Shown here: positions 4,714 to 5,480 of the stretch, piece after piece
Layout of the letters: the number at the start of each line of letters is the position of its first letter
Position numbering within the stretch: the first letter of the stretch is position 1
NCBI GenBank assembly: GCA_018400215.1
Contig: JAGYNF010000114.1
Span: 1 to 5,480 of the forward strand
Source: Cyanobium sp. M55B138
GTDB taxonomy: Bacteria > Cyanobacteriota > Cyanobacteriia > PCC-6307 > Cyanobiaceae
Length of the DNA: 5,480 bases
Direction of reading: 5' to 3'
The notes under the pieces: model-generated
What the model saw: only the letters and a program-made list of their open reading frames with translations
What the model was told of the DNA's origin: nothing
The model's database searches: none
Translations under genes and position numbers: made by a program

Positions 4714-5480
4714 TCAGGGCTGGATCACCGCGGACAGGGCCGCCCGATCTGCCACCACGGTGACCGCAGGATGGCCCTGCAGCCAACTGGCCGGCAACGC
4801 GGCACTGGGGGGATCGCAGAGCAGCCGGGCCAACACCGCGGCTTTGGACGCGCCTGTGACCACCAACAGAATGCGGCGGGCGGCCAGGATCTCCACCAGG
4901 CCGAGGGTGATCGCCTGGGCTGGGGTGGCGGCCGGATCCCCGCCAAAGGCCCCGGCATTCTGGCGGCGGGTGCTGGCACTGAGATCCACCACCCGGCAAG
5001 CCGCCCCCGGGCCACAGGGCGGTTCGTTGAACCCCACATGGCCATTGAGGCCGAGCCCCAGCAGCTGCAGGCCGATGCCACCTGCCGCCGCCACCGCCGC
5101 GCCGTAGCGCTGCGCCTCGGCCTGGGCGTCCAGCGCCAACCCATGCGGCAGGCACACCTGGTCGGCCGTCAGCTGCAGGGGCTCCATCAGCTGGGCGGCC
5201 ATGAAGGCCCGGAAGGATTGCGCCTGCTCGCGGCGGCGGCTCGGGCCGGGCACGCCGACGTACTCATCGAGGTTGAAGCTGAGCCAGCGCCGGCGCAATC
5301 CCTGCTGCTCCTGGCGGGGCAGGGCGCGCACCAAGCGCACCAGCTCGGCGTAGAGGGGCTCCATCGTGCGTCCCGTGGCCAGGCCCAGGGGCCAGGCCGG
5401 GTCCGCACCCACGGCGGCCAGCAGCTCCGCGGCCCCATGCCGGGCCACCGCGGTGGCATCCTCCAGGGGCAGCAGCGGCT
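4714..5480 (-). CDS. nagB: Glucosamine-6-phosphate deaminase (5' end outside window)
   Basis: The visible 254 residues run from LLPLEDATAVARHG to the stop. NagB converts glucosamine-6-phosphate to fructose-6-phosphate and ammonia, linking amino-sugar use to glycolysis. Signatures are LGLATGRTMEPLY (31-43), FNLDEYVG (68-75) with the catalytic Asp at 71, and GLGLNGHVGFNEP (141-153) with His147 and Glu152. The position equal to Asp141 of the E. coli enzyme is Asn145, as I recall for short Bacillus-type NagB. The C-terminus lacks the extension carrying part of the allosteric site of the E. coli hexamer, so it is probably not GlcNAc-6-phosphate regulated (inference). A GTG at 5448 is in frame, but conserved N-terminal sequence (E. 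coli MRLIPL) continues past it to the window edge, so the true start lies beyond 5480. A 6-phosphogluconolactonase is unlikely given FNLDEYVG and GHVGFNEP. Confidence 0.93.
   Translation of the reverse strand, partial: PLLPLEDATAVARHGAAELLAAVGADPAWPLGLATGRTMEPLYAELVRLVRALPRQEQQGLRRRWLSFNLDEYVGVPGPSRRREQAQSFRAFMAAQLMEPLQLTADQVCLPHGLALDAQAEAQRYGAAVAAAGGIGLQLLGLGLNGHVGFNEPPCGPGAACRVVDLSASTRRQNAGAFGGDPAATPAQAITLGLVEILAARRILLVVTGASKAAVLARLLCDPPSAALPASWLQGHPAVTVVADRAALSAVIQP

Noticed and set aside
4672..4715. GATGGGG/CCCCATC pairing as a bidirectional yebC-nagB terminator
   Set aside because: The seven-bp arms are about 30 bases apart, lie partly inside both genes and have no T-run on either strand.
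4760..5107. Plus-strand 115-codon frame opposite nagB
   Set aside because: It is antisense to the catalytic region of nagB, with no motif or start signal of its own.
5446..5448. GTG at 5448 as the nagB start
   Set aside because: The frame continues with LLPLEDATA, matching the conserved NagB N-terminus, up to the window edge; GTG is an internal valine.

Overview
This window looks like a GC-rich (estimated by eye at about two thirds G+C) piece of an alpha-picocyanobacterial chromosome of the Cyanobium/Synechococcus type. The main reasons are three. A leftward gene at the left edge reads as the N-terminal half of the circadian clock protein KaiA. It is divergent from an rplU-rpmA pair whose L21 and L27 proteins look cyanobacterial, an arrangement known from the kai locus of marine Synechococcus. 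The HIP1 octamer GCGATCGC, common in many other cyanobacteria, is absent. The species is inferred, not shown.

Layout from left to right: (1) kaiA, minus strand, cut by the window edge (kaiB and kaiC would be expected beyond it). (2) A 292-base divergent regulatory region with a 12-bp perfect palindrome, a weak promoter candidate and an isolated strong Shine-Dalgarno-like sequence. (3) rplU (L21) and rpmA (L27), plus strand, ending in a clear intrinsic terminator. (4) A two-gene minus-strand unit, transcribed right to left: a queuosine-precursor transporter family membrane protein (YhhQ/Vut_1), then a class I SAM-dependent methyltransferase of unknown substrate. (5) truB and yebC, plus strand, with truB divergent from the transporter across only 42 bp. 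(6) nagB (glucosamine-6-phosphate deaminase), minus strand, convergent with yebC across 6 bp and cut by the right edge.

Most of the window serves translation: two large-subunit proteins near the peptidyl-transferase centre and tRNA sites, a tRNA pseudouridine synthase, a probable supplier of precursor for a wobble-base tRNA modification, and a YebC-type translation/transcription factor. The clock gene and amino-sugar gene flank this block. I see no RNA genes, insertion sequences, CRISPR arrays or phage genes, and no clearly new multi-gene system. The least explained items are the methyltransferase paired with the transporter, the structures in the kaiA-rplU region, and a strong hairpin over the truB stop codon.
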